Below, one piece after another: positions 20,012 through 31,654 of a stretch of DNA of 64,000 nt. The stretch comes from Galeopsis tetrahit (taxonomy: Eukaryota > Streptophyta > Magnoliopsida > Lamiales > Lamiaceae). Each line of letters begins with the position of its first letter. The stretch's first letter is position 1. Below the pieces are notes generated by a model that searched no databases, was not told where the DNA came from, and saw only the letters and a list, made by a program, of their open reading frames with translations. The translations under genes and the position numbers were made by a program. Where the stretch lies: contig OY776120.1 in assembly GCA_963675135.1 (NCBI GenBank), positions 21,170,001 through 21,234,000 of the forward strand, written 5' to 3'.

Positions 20012-21178
20012 ACTGCTCCTACGTCCACTCTCCTAATTTAATATGATAATTCTTTAATCTCTTGAAATTAACTTGTTTTATAGTGTCAATGTGCACTCTC
20101 CTCTTCTTCTCTTCTCTTGATTTCTTACAACCTTCTCTCGTTGCAATACTTTTAATCTACTATGAACTCATCAATACTCTCAAAGTGAAAGTAGAGTTTT
20201 GTTTTTGGTTACCAACTTAATGTGATATCCTTTACAATTAAGAACGAATGTAAAGGTTAGAATATCACTAACTAGGCTTTGGATGATAGTGTAAAACTGC
20301 CTAGTGGGGACTAAATATAACACTCAATAAATGCTTAAAAGCTTAATCTCTCGATGATATGAGTGTTTGAATACTTTTGAATGCTATAAATAACTTCAAC
20401 TTGTATGTATAGCTTGTATGTCCCGTCATCTAGAAATAATTCAAGATGTGGCCTATTTAAAGAATGTGTAAACTATTCGTTGGTGGAGGTAACAAACTTA
20501 TCCATAAATTTGAACTTTTAAATAGTTTAGGGGCCTGCATGCAATTAGTACATGCATTTACGTCCATTCTAAAAACTTTATTCCAATTTCAGAATTTATT
20601 ATGTGCAGGTGACATATGGCACATGATTATTGGTCTTCATAGAATAATTTTTGGCACTGCATATAACGGCTTGATCTCGTACTAGGTTGATTCATCTCTG
20701 CATTTTTCATTCATCCTCCTTGTCTATAAGTGAGCAAAATCCAACTTAGCCGAAAGCCACTTCAGGCTACTTGTCTTCTATGCAAAGTCCTTTTAATGTC
20801 ACTTGAGTGTACTTGTCCATTTTGCAAACTCATCTCAATGTCACTTCAACATACTTAACTTCATCATACTTGAACATTAATTCTGAGCCTTACTATATAT
20901 GACTTGGTCTTCCTCTAGCATGACCATTTCACATATCCTTTGTGCATGCCACTTGTCCAAAAGTTCTTCTTACAATTTCTTCATGCATCTTGACTCTTCA
21001 TCCAGTGTCAACTTGAATGAACTTCTCTTTTAGACTTGTCACCTTCATTCAGTCTTCTTGTCTTCAAGAGTCTTGACTTCATTACTCTTTGCATTTTAGG
21101 TCACTTGTGATAGATTTTTAAAAATTTATCCTAAGTAAAATAAATTTCCCTAACATGAATGAACTTTTCTAATCCTGA
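20012..21178 (-). repeat. Relic Sirevirus-type LTR, minus orientation
   Basis: From 20012 the sequence resembles the minus-oriented LTR at 49960-50330, including GCTCCTAC.TCCACT, GGAATTAACTTGTTTTATAGTG and ACTT-rich stretches with CTTGTC words further on. It is heavily diverged and cuts off the TNP2 gene. The left breakpoint of the 18-kb tandem duplication (20708) lies inside it, and a 2-kb LTR element is inserted at 21179. Confidence 0.6.
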
Positions 21179-23171
21179 TGTTGGGATTTAGCCCAAGTTT
21201 GCTTTTGGCCATTGGGCCTTCACACAAGGGCCCAACTTATTGTTGCCCTAGTTTTTGGCAGCCTTCCCATATATTGAGTCACCCTCTCCATTAACAATGA
21301 GATGAGACCTGATGTAAACGTGAAATTGGAGAGTGAGAGAACAGTAAGGGTGAAGTGCTACCCATCTTAGTGTTTGGTTATCTCTGCTACATCCCGATAC
21401 AATCTGACACGAGTCTGAGTCCGTTCGTGTAATCCGAGAATGGAGTGGCGGCCGGCGGCACCGAAACCCAACAGTGGTATTAGAGCTTGGTTTCGCCGTC
21501 GGCTGCCTCGCCACCGTATCTCTCGCCGGATATTATTTTCGCCGCCTCTTTGTGAGTGCCGTCGCTGCCCAGAATAAGATCGTGCCTCCACCTCCGCGTA
21601 CATCGTCTCCGCTGGTGCAGCGCCGTCCAGATCGTGGCCGCCATCTTTGTGGGCCTACCACCGACGTCGAAGCTCCTCTACGTGTAGCCTCCGCCGTCGT
21701 CGCTCTCTGCCTGTAGTAGTGCCGCCTCGTCGCACGTTCTGTCGTGCCGCATCTACTCGCGAACAGAAGTTGTCGCCGCCCGCCTGCTGGACTGAAGTCG
21801 CCGCTGGTAAGAACAAGTAAGTTTTTGCTTGTTTTTCCCTTTTTTTCTATTTTCCCTCTGTCATTTATTTTTGCAGTAGGGTAGTTGAATTATTGGAGGT
21901 GGGTTATTTGCATTTCTTTAGTTTCTACTAAGTAGTGCTTATCTGATCAAATTATTTTGGATTATGGGTTATGTGTCCACTAATTATTCGATAGTGGTTT
22001 AGTTTGAGTTGCTTAAATTATTTTACCCCATAAATTTTAGGATATCTTTGTGAGTCCTGTCTCTTGGTGATTTCTTAGTTTATCATAAATGTTATTGCTC
22101 CCGCTTGTTTTATGTGATATGTCCTTTGTGATTATATTTTTCTTTGTGCTTAATGTCTTTTTGTGTTTGCCTTTGTATGGTTTTCTTGTGCAATTTTTAT
22201 TGATCGCTTTGTGGTTAATCTCTTGATGCATGTAGTTTGCTTTCTCAGTGTCTTTGTGGTTTTTTTTTTCTTGGTGATTATGCCCCTTTGTGCTTTGTGT
22301 CTTCGTGTTGCTCTGTGATTTTCTTTATGATTCATGAGTAGATGATGGGCCAGTGGAAAGGTGGGGGAATTGTTGCATGAGTTCCGTGGGAATTATGAGT
22401 ATATATATGTTTATATATATGTGTGTTATGCATGACTTCATACATTGTGGTTTCATGTTTTTTCCCTACCCCGTATTCATTTAGTTGCATGTTTATTGAG
22501 CTTTGTGTCTTGATCTTTGTGTGCTTCTTCAATGCATTCTTCTCTTTGTGTGATTATGAATGATTGATCGCTTCTTTGTGTTTAGAGATTATTCCTCGTA
22601 AGGTGGAGTGATTTCTTCTTTGTGAGTTATGTATACTTATATGATATCATGTCTTTGTGTCTTTGTGTTTCTCTTTGTGAGTCTTTGTGAATGCTCCACG
22701 TGAGGTGGAGCATTGTCTTTGTGTGTTTTTCTTTGTGGACTAACTTTTACGTACGTGGACAAACTTGGTGTGTTTCTTTGTGCGTTGTCTTTTGCAGGTA
22801 CGTGGAAGTGGGTTGGACGATGATTACAAAATTGGTTGTGGATTGTAGTTGGGGATGTCCAAAAAGGTGGAGAATGTTGGGATTTAGCCCAAGTGTGGTT
22901 TTGGCCATTGGGCCTTCACACAAGGGCCCAACTTATTGTTGCCCTAGTTTTTGGCAGCCTTCCCATATATTGAGTCACCCTCTCCATTAACAATGACATG
23001 ACACACCTGATGTAAACGTGAAATTGGAGAGTGAGAGAACAATAAGGGTGAAGTGCTACCAATCCTAGTGTTTGGTTATCTCTGCTACATCCCGATACAA
23101 TCTGACACGAATCTGAGCCCATTCATTTAACTCGAGAACGGAGTGGCGGCCGGCGGCACCGAAACCCAACA
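21179..23171 (+). mobile_element. Non-coding 2-kb LTR element (large TRIM/small LARD type)
   Basis: LTRs 21179-21473 and 22875-23171 (about 296 bp; TGTTGGGATTTAG...GAAACCCAACA) are flanked by the perfect TSD CCTGA (21174-21178 and 23172-23176). A PBS-like TGGTATTAGAGC at 21475 differs by one base from the initiator tRNA-Met PBS, and the purine-rich AAAAAGGTGGAGAA precedes the 3' LTR. The interior has no gag or pol. A GC-rich 330-bp 5' block ends in GTAAGAACAAG; a T/G-rich stretch with many CTTTGTG words follows to TTTTGCAGGTACG at about 22797, resembling exon-intron-exon. Mobilisation would depend on a copia partner. Confidence 0.9.
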
Positions 23172-23176
23172 CCTGA

Positions 23177-23284
23177 AAATCTATAATGGTAATTCATTGT
23201 ACATAGAGTTTTTCTAGGGTTTTGGTATTTAATCAAAATAATTTTTTTTTATTAATATAAACCATATCCTAATAGGGCTGGACT
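23177..23284 (-). repeat. Relic LTR, continuation after the 2-kb element
   Basis: CTAGGGTTTTGGTATTTAATCAAAATAATTTTT resembles the LTR start of minus-oriented Sireviruses (GGGGTTTTGGTATACTTC...CATTTTATTCCCAACA), so it probably continues the relic seen at 20012-21178. Confidence 0.45.
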
Positions 23285-23746
23285 GACCACTACAAAAAAT
23301 TGTCCAAAGGTGAGGGAAAAGGCAACGGAATCCCCCTCTATAATCTAAAAGGCAACGAAAAAGGCAACGGAATCCCCCCGTTGCCAATATGCTCGTTGCC
23401 ATTTTAAAGGTGACAGAATTATTGTATCAGTCGCCTTTTTGCAACTACAGGCGGTCGTTGCCAATTAGCAACCACGTGTAATCCGTTGCCTTTTAGCGAG
23501 GGACCACATCCGTTGCCAATTGGCAATTGCTATAATCCGTCGCCTTTTTGCAACTGCAGGAGGCCGTTGCCAATTAGCGAGCGCGTGTAATCCGTTTCCT
23601 TTTAGCGAGGGTCCACATCTGTTGCCAATTGGCAACTGCTATAATCCGTTGCCATTTCATTAGTTTTTAAAAAATTAGAACCTGGGTTTCGAACCCAGGT
23701 ATCAAGGGCCACCAACACACACCTTTTTCGCGAGCAACAGGGGTAC

Positions 23747-23778
23747 AAGCATATCATATTTATTTCTAAATGAGAATT
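23747..23778 (+). repeat. 32-nt templated insertion private to copy A
   Basis: Identical to 23921-23952, about 174 bp downstream. Copy B (41555-41590) has the older GGTCGATCCCGTGACC-type sequence here, and the related element at 2890-2930 also resembles B, so A is derived. Confidence 0.85.
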
Positions 23779-23959
23779 ATGGGCGCCCCCTATGTGCCGT
23801 TTAGGCTAAGAGCTTTAGTCGACATGTTGTGAATGAAATTAATATATGTACAATTTAATTTTAGTTTTAATTCTTTAATTCAATCCATTTTAACTTTAAT
23901 TGTTCATTATTAAATTGTCAAAGCATATCATATTTATTTCTAAATGAGAATTTACTAAA

Positions 23960-25276
23960 TTATGTGTTTCAAATTAAATAATTTAATTACGGTGATTAAA
24001 AACATCAATTCACTAGCTTATCCATTTAAATTTATTCTAATTAATCTTCAATTGACAATATTTATTAGTGTTCTAATCTTTAATTCACAACAATATCATT
24101 ACATACAACATTTAGTATAATTATTTGCACTTATCCATTTAAAAATATCAATTCACTTATCTATTTAAAACTATTTTCATCTTAATTAAAATCATTTTCA
24201 ATTAAAATAACATTACAAACAACATTAATTATAATTATTAGCATGTTCACGTCAATTACAATAACATCACTTACATACAACATTGAGTATAATTATTTTC
24301 ACTTATACATTTAAATTTATTCTAATCTTCAATTCACAACATTTAAATTCATTCTAATTTTCAATTCACAACAATATCATTACATACAACATTGTGTATA
24401 ATTATTTTCACTTATCCATTTAAAAATATCGATTCACTTATCCATTTAATTAAAACTATTTTCATCTTAATTAAAATCATTCTGAAGTTCATTTTCAATT
24501 AAAATAACATCACAAACAACATTAATTATAATCATTAGCATGTTCACGTCAATTAAAATAATATTACACACAACATTAAAATAAACAATCCTCAACTTCA
24601 ATTTAAAATAAACATAACAAATTAATATAAAATGTATCACTCCTCGTGTTATTATTCCTTGAAAGTGCACGGGGGCATGGACACATCTTTAATGTAATAT
24701 GATCTATTCGGTGCATCTACAGTAGTAGTTTATTCTAGTAGCATAATTCAAAATTTTACAAGAGATATTTCCACATTAAGATTTATATAGTATATGTTTC
24801 ATTTATCATACATGAATATATTTAATTGACTATAATAATAATTTAAGTGCAACGAATTAATGTAAACATGTATATTTAAGTAATTCCAATGAATTGATGC
24901 ATGGGTCTATGAATATAATAGTTAATTGTATACAATGAATTAATATTAATATACACGAATTAGTTACAACTTACAAAAAATTGGTTGATACATGAATATA
25001 ATCAATTAAACATACATAAACTCATTTATTTTTAATACATATGCACTAAATTTTCCTGAATTTAAAAAGTCTCTTTTTTAATTAATAAAATATTAATTTA
25101 TCGATAAATTAATACCTCTCTAAATTAATAAAATTTCAGGGTCCCAAGGTTATTAATTTATAGAGGTTTTATTGTACTTGTAAGTCGAGTATGATGTTTC
25201 ATAGTAATACTATTGGGATAATCAGTTGAAATGAATATATTAAAATCCGAAAAATCTTGAATGAGAAATTAAAAAT
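23960..25276. other. AT-rich CACTA interior, no gene
   Basis: About 1.3 kb made of recurring CAATTCAC/CATTTAAA/ATTACATACAACATT words, suggesting decayed tandem repeats. No plausible ORF. Confidence 0.5.
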
Positions 25277-26898
25277 CACTACAAGAAAACAGTGTAATTC
25301 CATCAAAAAAATTCCAACGGAAAAATAAACTGTTGGAATTTTAAAAATTCCAACAGTTTTTCCAACGACCTAAACCACCGTCGGAAAAATCCAACAGAGA
25401 TTCCAACACCTTTTAGAAACCATTGGAATTTATCGTTGGAAAAGGCGTTGGAATTTTTTTTTAAAAATATCCAACAAACTTTCCAACGGCACCGACGGTT
25501 GGAATGGTTTTCCTAAATCGAATGATACGTTTATATCTAATTCCAACAAAATTTCCAACAACATGAGTATTGTTGGAATTTTAAATAATTACTCCAGTGG
25601 AAATTCCATTGGTGCAAGACCATTGGAATGATTTTTCCTAATAAAATTATTTTTTTATATTTAATTCCAGCGAAATTTCCAACACGATATTATTGTTGGA
25701 GTTTTTCTTTAATTATTCCATCGAAAATTCCATTGACACTCACCCGTTGGAATGATTTTCTAAATAAAATGGTATTTTAATATATAATTCCAACAAAAAT
25801 TCCAACGACATAAATATTGTTATATATTTTTTTTTAATTATTCCAATGAAAATTCCATTGGTGCTAGACCGTTGGAATGATTTTCCTAAATAAATTTATA
25901 TTTTTATATCTAATTCCAACTAAATTTTCAACACAATATTATTGTTGGATTTTTTTAAAATTATTCCAATGCAAATTCCATTAGTGCTAGACTGTTGGAA
26001 TAATTCTCATAATTTAGTGATAAAATTTAAAACATCATTAAATTATTTTAAAAAATTAAATAAATTTGAAAAATATATAACTTATTATTAAATTCTAAAA
26101 AATTATATATTAATTAAAAATACAAAAAATATAAAAATCTAGAAAATTAAAAAAATTAAAAATATATACTAAAATCTGAAAATATATATGTGGTTACTCT
26201 CGTTGTCTTTTTAAAATAATAATTATATTTATAAAATTTTCTAAATTAGAATTTAATAAATTATAAATATATTTACTATTATTAAATTCTAAATATTTAT
26301 AAGATAGAGGCCTAGATCGAGATTTTTTAAATTTTGATTTGGAAAATTTTAAAGATATGATTTTATTCAATTTTTGGAAAGATATATTTTTATTCATTCC
26401 TTTTTCATATATCTAAAATCACTCTCAAACCCTTCAACTCTATTGACGCCGCCTCCTCCTCCGTTCTCCTTTATCATATATTCAAGTAAATCTCAAACCC
26501 TTTTACTGTGATGTGATTCCTCATCGTGCAACAAGGTGAGTTGATCTTCTCTCTTTTATAGTTTTTTTCTATTTATTATTATTTTCAATTTGGAGGAAAC
26601 TGTCATATATATTTTTATGCGTGTGAGTATATATATATCTTTGTGAAAGTGTATAAGCTTGTGTTGTGTGTGCGTATATATATCTCTATATGTGTGTGAG
26701 TGAATATATATACACACTAATACGCGTGTATAGTTGTGTACTTGTGTGAGTGTATATAAATACTGTGTGTTGCGTGACTGTACGTGTGAGTATATATATA
26801 TATATAGTGCGTGAGTATATCTGTATATACATATATGTGTTTCAGTGTGTTGCGTGACAGTTGAGTATACATATATATCTATATTATATTAAGATATG

Positions 26899-27093
26899 CA
26901 CTACAAGGAAAATTACTTTTAGTGACAGAAATCCTGTCATTATAACTTCTCTAACTAAAAACCTTTAATGACAGGAATTGACTTTTAGTGACAGATCCTG
27001 TCATTAATTCTCAATTTCCTGTCACTATAGACTTTTAGCTAGAGAATCAATAGTGAGAGGATTTTGTGACTAAAACCCAGTTTTCTTGTAGTG
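26899..27093. mobile_element. 195-bp CACTA-type MITE (copy A)
   Basis: The ends CACTACAAGGAAAA and TTTTCTTGTAGTG are flanked by TSD ATG (26896-26898, 27094-27096). The interior carries AGTGACAG/CTGTCACT words that act as its own subterminal repeats. It lies in a TATATGTGTG-rich tract. Confidence 0.85.
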
Positions 27094-27287
27094 ATGGGTG
27101 ATGTGTATATATATACTTATACATGTGTTGTGTGTGTTGTGAGTATATGTATATATACTTATGTGCGTGTGAGTATGCATATATACGTATTAGATTAGAA
27201 AAAGTTTTAACTTTTGATTGTATGTGAAAACATCATTTGCTTATGGAGTTGTTTGTATTTTAACTTAAACTTGTAATTTCAATGAAT

Positions 27288-27389
27288 AAATGAAACTTTC
27301 TAGTTTGTTTATTTATTATACAAATTATGTGACCTCCTAAATGAAATTTTCTAGTTTGTTTATTAATTATACAAATTATGTGACCTCCA
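27288..27389. repeat. 51-bp tandem duplication, two units
   Basis: AAATGAAA.TTTCTAGTTTGTTTATT...TTATGTGACCTCC occurs twice with a 51-bp period. The same pair is in copy B at 45101-45202. Confidence 0.8.
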
Positions 27390-27518
27390 CAAAAAAAATA
27401 TGTGTGCGTATGATTCTTTTTTTTCTTAAGATCTTTTTTACTACTATTGTACACAATCTTCTTCTGAAAATGAACAAAACTTCATTAAACGTTAATTATT
27501 ATAGTGTATCTTTTTTAG

Positions 27519-27646
27519 GTGTGTCTTCTCGTGATGCTGAGAACATAGATAGTGATGATAATGAAAATGAGAAGGAAGAGGATGATCATGCCATTAGTAT
27601 TGAAGATGGTGATTATGATGATGAAGATGAAGATGTCGATTTCTAG
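27519..27646 (+). other. Acidic exon-like fragment inside the nested CACTA (copy A)
   Basis: After a TTTTTTAG acceptor-like site, about 42 codons read VSSRDAENIDSDDNENEKEEDD... and end in EDEDVDF then TAG. This asparagine/aspartate/glutamate-rich tail could be the last exon of a lost transposase gene. Nothing upstream supports a gene, so this is a guess. Copy B has it at 45332-45459. Confidence 0.3.
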
Positions 27647-28780
27647 AAGTTAATATTTGTGTTATAAATTAGTTTATTTTTATTGGTGATGTGAATTGGA
27701 AAGGTGATCAACACATATACATTTATGATTATAATGTTTAGAACTTATTATTTTTATTATGAGGTTAGTTATTTTAAATTGCATTTAACTTCGAAGTTAT
27801 TATATATTTTTTTAATTTGATTATATATTTGAATTTTAATGGCTATATGTTGTGTAATTTCAAATGATTTTGATAGAAATTTTTAATATAACAATAAAAA
27901 ATAATATTTTTAAAAATAAATTCCAGCAAAAGAAGATACATGAAAAATTCCAATAGAACATTACCGTTGGAATTGACGATGAAGATTTTGATGGAAAGTT
28001 TCCAATAGTTGAATATTCCAACGGTAAATATCCGTTGGAATAAAAATTCCAACGACTTTTTGTTGTTGGAATTAATGTAGGAATTCGAATTTATAATTTC
28101 CAACAACTAAAATTCCAACCGTCAAAATCCGTTGGAAAGAATTCCAACGGATAATTACCGTTGGATTTGTTGATGGAATTTACGTTGGAAAGAATTTCAA
28201 TAGGTGAAAATTCCAACGATCAAGATCCGTTGGAATGTACCGTTGGAATTTATTTTCGCTGGAATTTTCGTTGGAATTTTGCAATTCCAACGCCCACTTT
28301 TCCAATGGTCGCATTTTCATTGGAATTTCCGTTGGAATCACTTATTCCAACAGAAAAAATGCAAAAAATCGTTGGAATTTTTCTGTTGGAATTTCACTGT
28401 TTATGGAAAGAAACCCAAATATTTTATAAGACTTTATAGGGCCCACTCCCGTTGCCATTTAGCAAGGGGCCTACTCCCGTTGCCATTTAGCAAGGGTCCT
28501 ACTCCCGCTGCGTTTTGGCGAGTGGGGTCCCATTGCCATTTAGCAAGGGGCCTACTCCCGTTGCCTTCTAGCGAGTGGGGTCCCGTTGCCATTTTGCGAG
28601 GGGCCCACTCCCGTCACCTTTTGGCGAGTGCAACACACGCCGTTGCCTTTTCCGTTGCTAAAAGGCGACCGCGACAACATCCGTTGTCTTTTTTCTAGCA
28701 GTTGCCAAATTTGTTGCCAATTGGCAACTGTACATTGCCCTTGCTAATATCCGTTGCCTTTTAGACAATTTTTTGTAGTG

Positions 28781-28945
28781 GACCCGCTAGCCTACTATCC
28801 TAGGATGGGCTAGGCTGGGCTCCAACTTCGGGCCACTCGACCAGTTCATGGGTTAGCCCGACCTAGCCCATGAACATCGTTTGGCCCGTTGGGTTGGTCT
28901 GGGCTAGATCGATCGAGCGGCCCGAATTGCCAACTCTACCTATTT
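28781..28945. repeat. GC-rich repeat fragment, possibly hAT-derived
   Basis: GGGCTAGGCTGGGC, GGCCCGTTGGG and the inverted end TAGAGTTGGCAATTCGGGCC (reverse of 28926-28945) resemble termini of plant hAT-type MITEs. The matching other end is not visible, so the assignment is weak. The CACTA at 23288 inserted into it. Confidence 0.3.
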
Positions 28946-29232
28946 GAAGCAAAGTCACATGAAAGTAGCAAAAAAGATCTTGATGTATCTAAAAGGGAAC
29001 AGTAATTACAATATATTTAGGACTATGGTGCAAATAATTGTACCTGAACTTATATCATATGCTATTGCAACTTGCAAGTGCAAATAGATTCAGGAATTCC
29101 AACCACAAACTTTAGTGGGTTGACCCAAAAATGGGAGCCCTCAACAAAGCGAGAAGCTTTAGAAATATCGTGACACTCCTTTTGAAATATTCAATTAAGA
29201 ACATATATAGGAGAACTAGATAAGAAAAGTTG
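28946..29232. other. Unassigned intergenic stretch
   Basis: AT-rich sequence with no ORF or repeat that I recognise. Confidence 0.4.
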
Positions 29233-29544
29233 TACTCCATCGGTTCCTTAATAAGTGCCATTGACTCAAATTTTTGTTCCTAATATTTTTTCCTTTTATG
29301 CATTTTCACACCAATTATTCCCAATTTACCCATCCATATATTTTTCTCGAAATTTTTTAATTAATTGAGGAATTTTAATTTAAGAAAAGAAGATTGGAGA
29401 GATAACATTTATTAAAAGTAAACATTTGAGTTCCTTACTTTTTTTCTGTAAATAGCTAAAAGTACACTTAATTAATACTGTAGGAAACAAATGAGTTGCA
29501 TTCGTATAGTTCCTAAAAACAGAATGCTCGAACTAGAGGAAGTA
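29233..29544. mobile_element. Stowaway-like MITE (copy A)
   Basis: It begins TACTCCATCGGTTCCTTAATAAGTGCC and ends GAACTAGAGGAAGTA, imperfect inverted ends of the TACTCCCTC type, with TA at both edges as Tc1/mariner MITEs have. It is about 310 bp and AT-rich. The ends are degraded. Confidence 0.5.
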
Positions 29545-30129
29545 ATGGCGTCAACTACTATCTTCCCAATTTATTCCATCCATATATGAGAAACAACACA
29601 ACTAAATTGTAACGTGGTCCCTCTCAAAAAAAAAAAAAAATTGTAACGTGGTCGATCGCATATCATTAGGGCCTAAGGAATAAAGCAATAATATAAAGAT
29701 ATAAATCAATTCCTACGCATGTGTTGACAGGCACTGACATTTAATTCCCACGCTAGCAGTATCAAGATTAAAAATCGTAGCCACATATATATTTATAAGC
29801 AATTAATTATACGGATCCCAATATACATTTAATTCCCACGTTCTGCTAAGTTCCGGCCACTTGGGCACGTCAAAAATATACCGATCCCAATTTCCACTTT
29901 CCTGTCGTAATAGAGAATAATAATATAGCTAGGAATAATATCTTTTTAATTTAATTATTATTTTGTATATATTTTCAAAGACATGGTTTTAAGAAACACT
30001 TACGTGAAATATTTCACAAGAAATATTAGTATATTTAAAAGATTTTTTGCGAATCATACAAGGTCACACAAATTTAAAAAAAAAAATCGCGCAAAAGGCT
30101 AACAGAAAAACATGTTCTAGATCAGTGTT
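29545..30129. other. AT-rich intergenic stretch
   Basis: No ORF. Copy B (47354-48017) carries extra short direct-repeat units (for example ATATACATTTAATTCCCAC twice) that are single here. Confidence 0.5.
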
Positions 30130-30568
30130 ACTATGAAGATAATAAGATTTGAGCACAACAATTTTCAGCAGCCATGTATTCAACCTCAGTGGTTGAAGTA
30201 GCTACAGAAGTTTGTTTCTTAGAAAACCATAAAATCAATTTGTTTCCAAGAAAATTATTTTCTATCAATTATGCATCCTCCATAATCTGCATCCGAATAA
30301 CCAGTTAGCTCAATGTTGTCTTCAGAAGGATACCACAATCCCAAGTTCACTGTGAATGAAGCTTTCTTTTTCAGATTCTTGACAGCTTCTAAGTGACTTT
30401 TCTTTGGATTGACCTACAATCTAGCACAAACACCAACTGCAAAAGTAATACAAGGTCTGCTTGTAGTTAAGTATAGTAATGATCCAATAAGTGCTTTATA
30501 TTCGGTGGGGTTGGTACTAATTCCTTCAATGTCAGGATCCATTTTTTGTGTTCATTGGAATTCTAACT
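30130..30568 (-). pseudogene. Copia RNase H/RT-end relic (copy A)
   Basis: The minus strand translates to fragments such as [23 protein letters not shown] and [10 protein letters not shown], with several stops. It is a decayed piece of copia pol, diverged from the element at 57275-57909. It ends where a TGTAACGACCCC repeat begins. Confidence 0.7.
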
Positions 30569-31654
30569 TGTAACGACCCCAAAATCTTAAAGGAATAAAT
30601 ATAGATTTTTTTTTTAAAAGGGGGTAAGGGGGCATTACTACGCTTGAAAATAACATAACAATTCAAATGAGGCAACTATTCAAATCAAGGTGATCACCAC
30701 CAAAATCCTCAAAATAATTTAGAAGTGACAACAGCGGAAGTAAACTAGTGAGTAAGGTCCTTAAGAATTTGCCTTACAATAAAATACTACAATTTCAAAT
30801 AGTTAGCCAAAATAGAATTTCAAGTTTCAAAAGACGTGAATTAAAGGGTTTCACTTTCGAGATCGAGCGCTCACATCCACCTTCAATCCTCCCGAACGTT
30901 CCCACCTGAAAGTGGAAGGGGTGAGCATTTGAAAAATACTCAGTGGGTTCACTCAAACACCCACTCGAATATCATACAATCTACCGTAATAAAGGTCAAC
31001 CATGGGAATCAATGTATATAATAAACATAAATTTGAGACTCGTTATTCTCAATCATAGCATTAAAGTCACATAGCAACAACTCAAATTACATCCTTCAAG
31101 TATCATGAATCATATGACAATCAAGCAACACGTTCAACATCATGTTTTATATTAATAAATAGTGATAGTTATAATATAACACACGTAAGAGCACATCAAT
31201 CTTGTTGGGGCACGGGAGAGAGAGAGAGAGCATGAAAGTGAGAAGGAAAATAAAATAGATCTAAAAGTTTTCAAACACTTTGACTGGACATAACTGGAGT
31301 TTTATAACTTCGATTTAAAAACTAAAATATGTTATGTAAAACTTATGAAAACAAATTTCAAATAAGACCAAAAACATAGAAATCGGACTTTTGTACCAAA
31401 CGTTATGGCCTAAATAACATGTTCCGACTATAAGGGTTTTAACCCATTTTTGACCAGCCATAACTGGAGATCTAGAACCCCGATCGAGAATCGGAAAAGT
31501 GTTCCAGAAAGCTCTCGACGAGATATTTCCAACGGTGCTGGCCGATCAATGATCGGACGTCGAAAATTTGGCCGGAGTTTAGAAGGAAGTTGAAGTGTGT
31601 GTGGGTAAAGTGTGTGTCTTGAGTGTGAAGTAAGACTCTTACCCTAATGTGAAG
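30569..31654 (+). repeat. Probable LTR of a Ty3/gypsy-like element (copy A)
   Basis: It starts TGTAACGACCCCAAAATC, the kind of start common in plant gypsy LTRs, preceded by TAACT. It is 1.09 kb with no ORF, interrupted at 31655 by the minus-strand Sirevirus. The far end is not visible, so LTR status rests on the start motif. Confidence 0.4.

Larger units (their letters stand above)
25277..28402. mobile_element. Nested CACTA, TTCCAACGG family, right tip missing (copy A)
   Basis: It starts CACTACAAGAAAACAGTGTAATTCC at 25277. Dozens of TTCCAACGG/CCGTTGGAA motifs lie at 25305-25990 and 27925-28390. The right side ends GGAATTTCACTGTTT, which mirrors the left end inward from its 12th base, but the expected final TCTTGTAGTG is absent, so no TSD can be read. 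It sits inside 23288-28780. Confidence 0.75.
23288..28780. mobile_element. Non-autonomous CACTA element, GGCAACGG family (copy A)
   Basis: The left end CACTACAAAAAATTGTCC and right end GACAATTTTTTGTAGTG are inverted repeats, flanked by a 3-bp TSD GAC (23285-23287, 28781-28783). Subterminal GGCAACGG/CCGTTGCC repeats fill 23310-23660 and 28440-28770, and the shared TTCGAACC module follows on the left. No transposase is inside: the interior is AT-rich and hosts a second CACTA (25277-28402). Confidence 0.92.

Noticed and set aside
20464..20685. 73-codon ORF between the TNP2 relic and the 2-kb LTR element
   Set aside because: Lies inside a diverged LTR relic and has no recognisable motif.
21474..21716. 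80-residue plus-strand ORF in the GC-rich leader of the 2-kb LTR element
   Set aside because: It starts at the PBS without an ATG I would trust, and the opposite strand is open as well; no Gag motif.
22037..22532. Lys/Thr/His-rich minus-strand ORFs
   Set aside because: Shadows of the CTTTGTG-rich interior of the non-coding LTR element; no family similarity seen.
24467..26397. Two 67-codon minus-strand ORFs in AT-rich DNA
   Set aside because: Compositionally biased Ile/Asn/Lys peptides with no conserved motif. Repetition in copy B only reflects the duplication.
28161..28700. ORFs rich in WNF/GIS repeats or PLPF repeats
   Set aside because: They are translations of TTCCAACGG and CCGTTGCC arrays, open by repeat composition.
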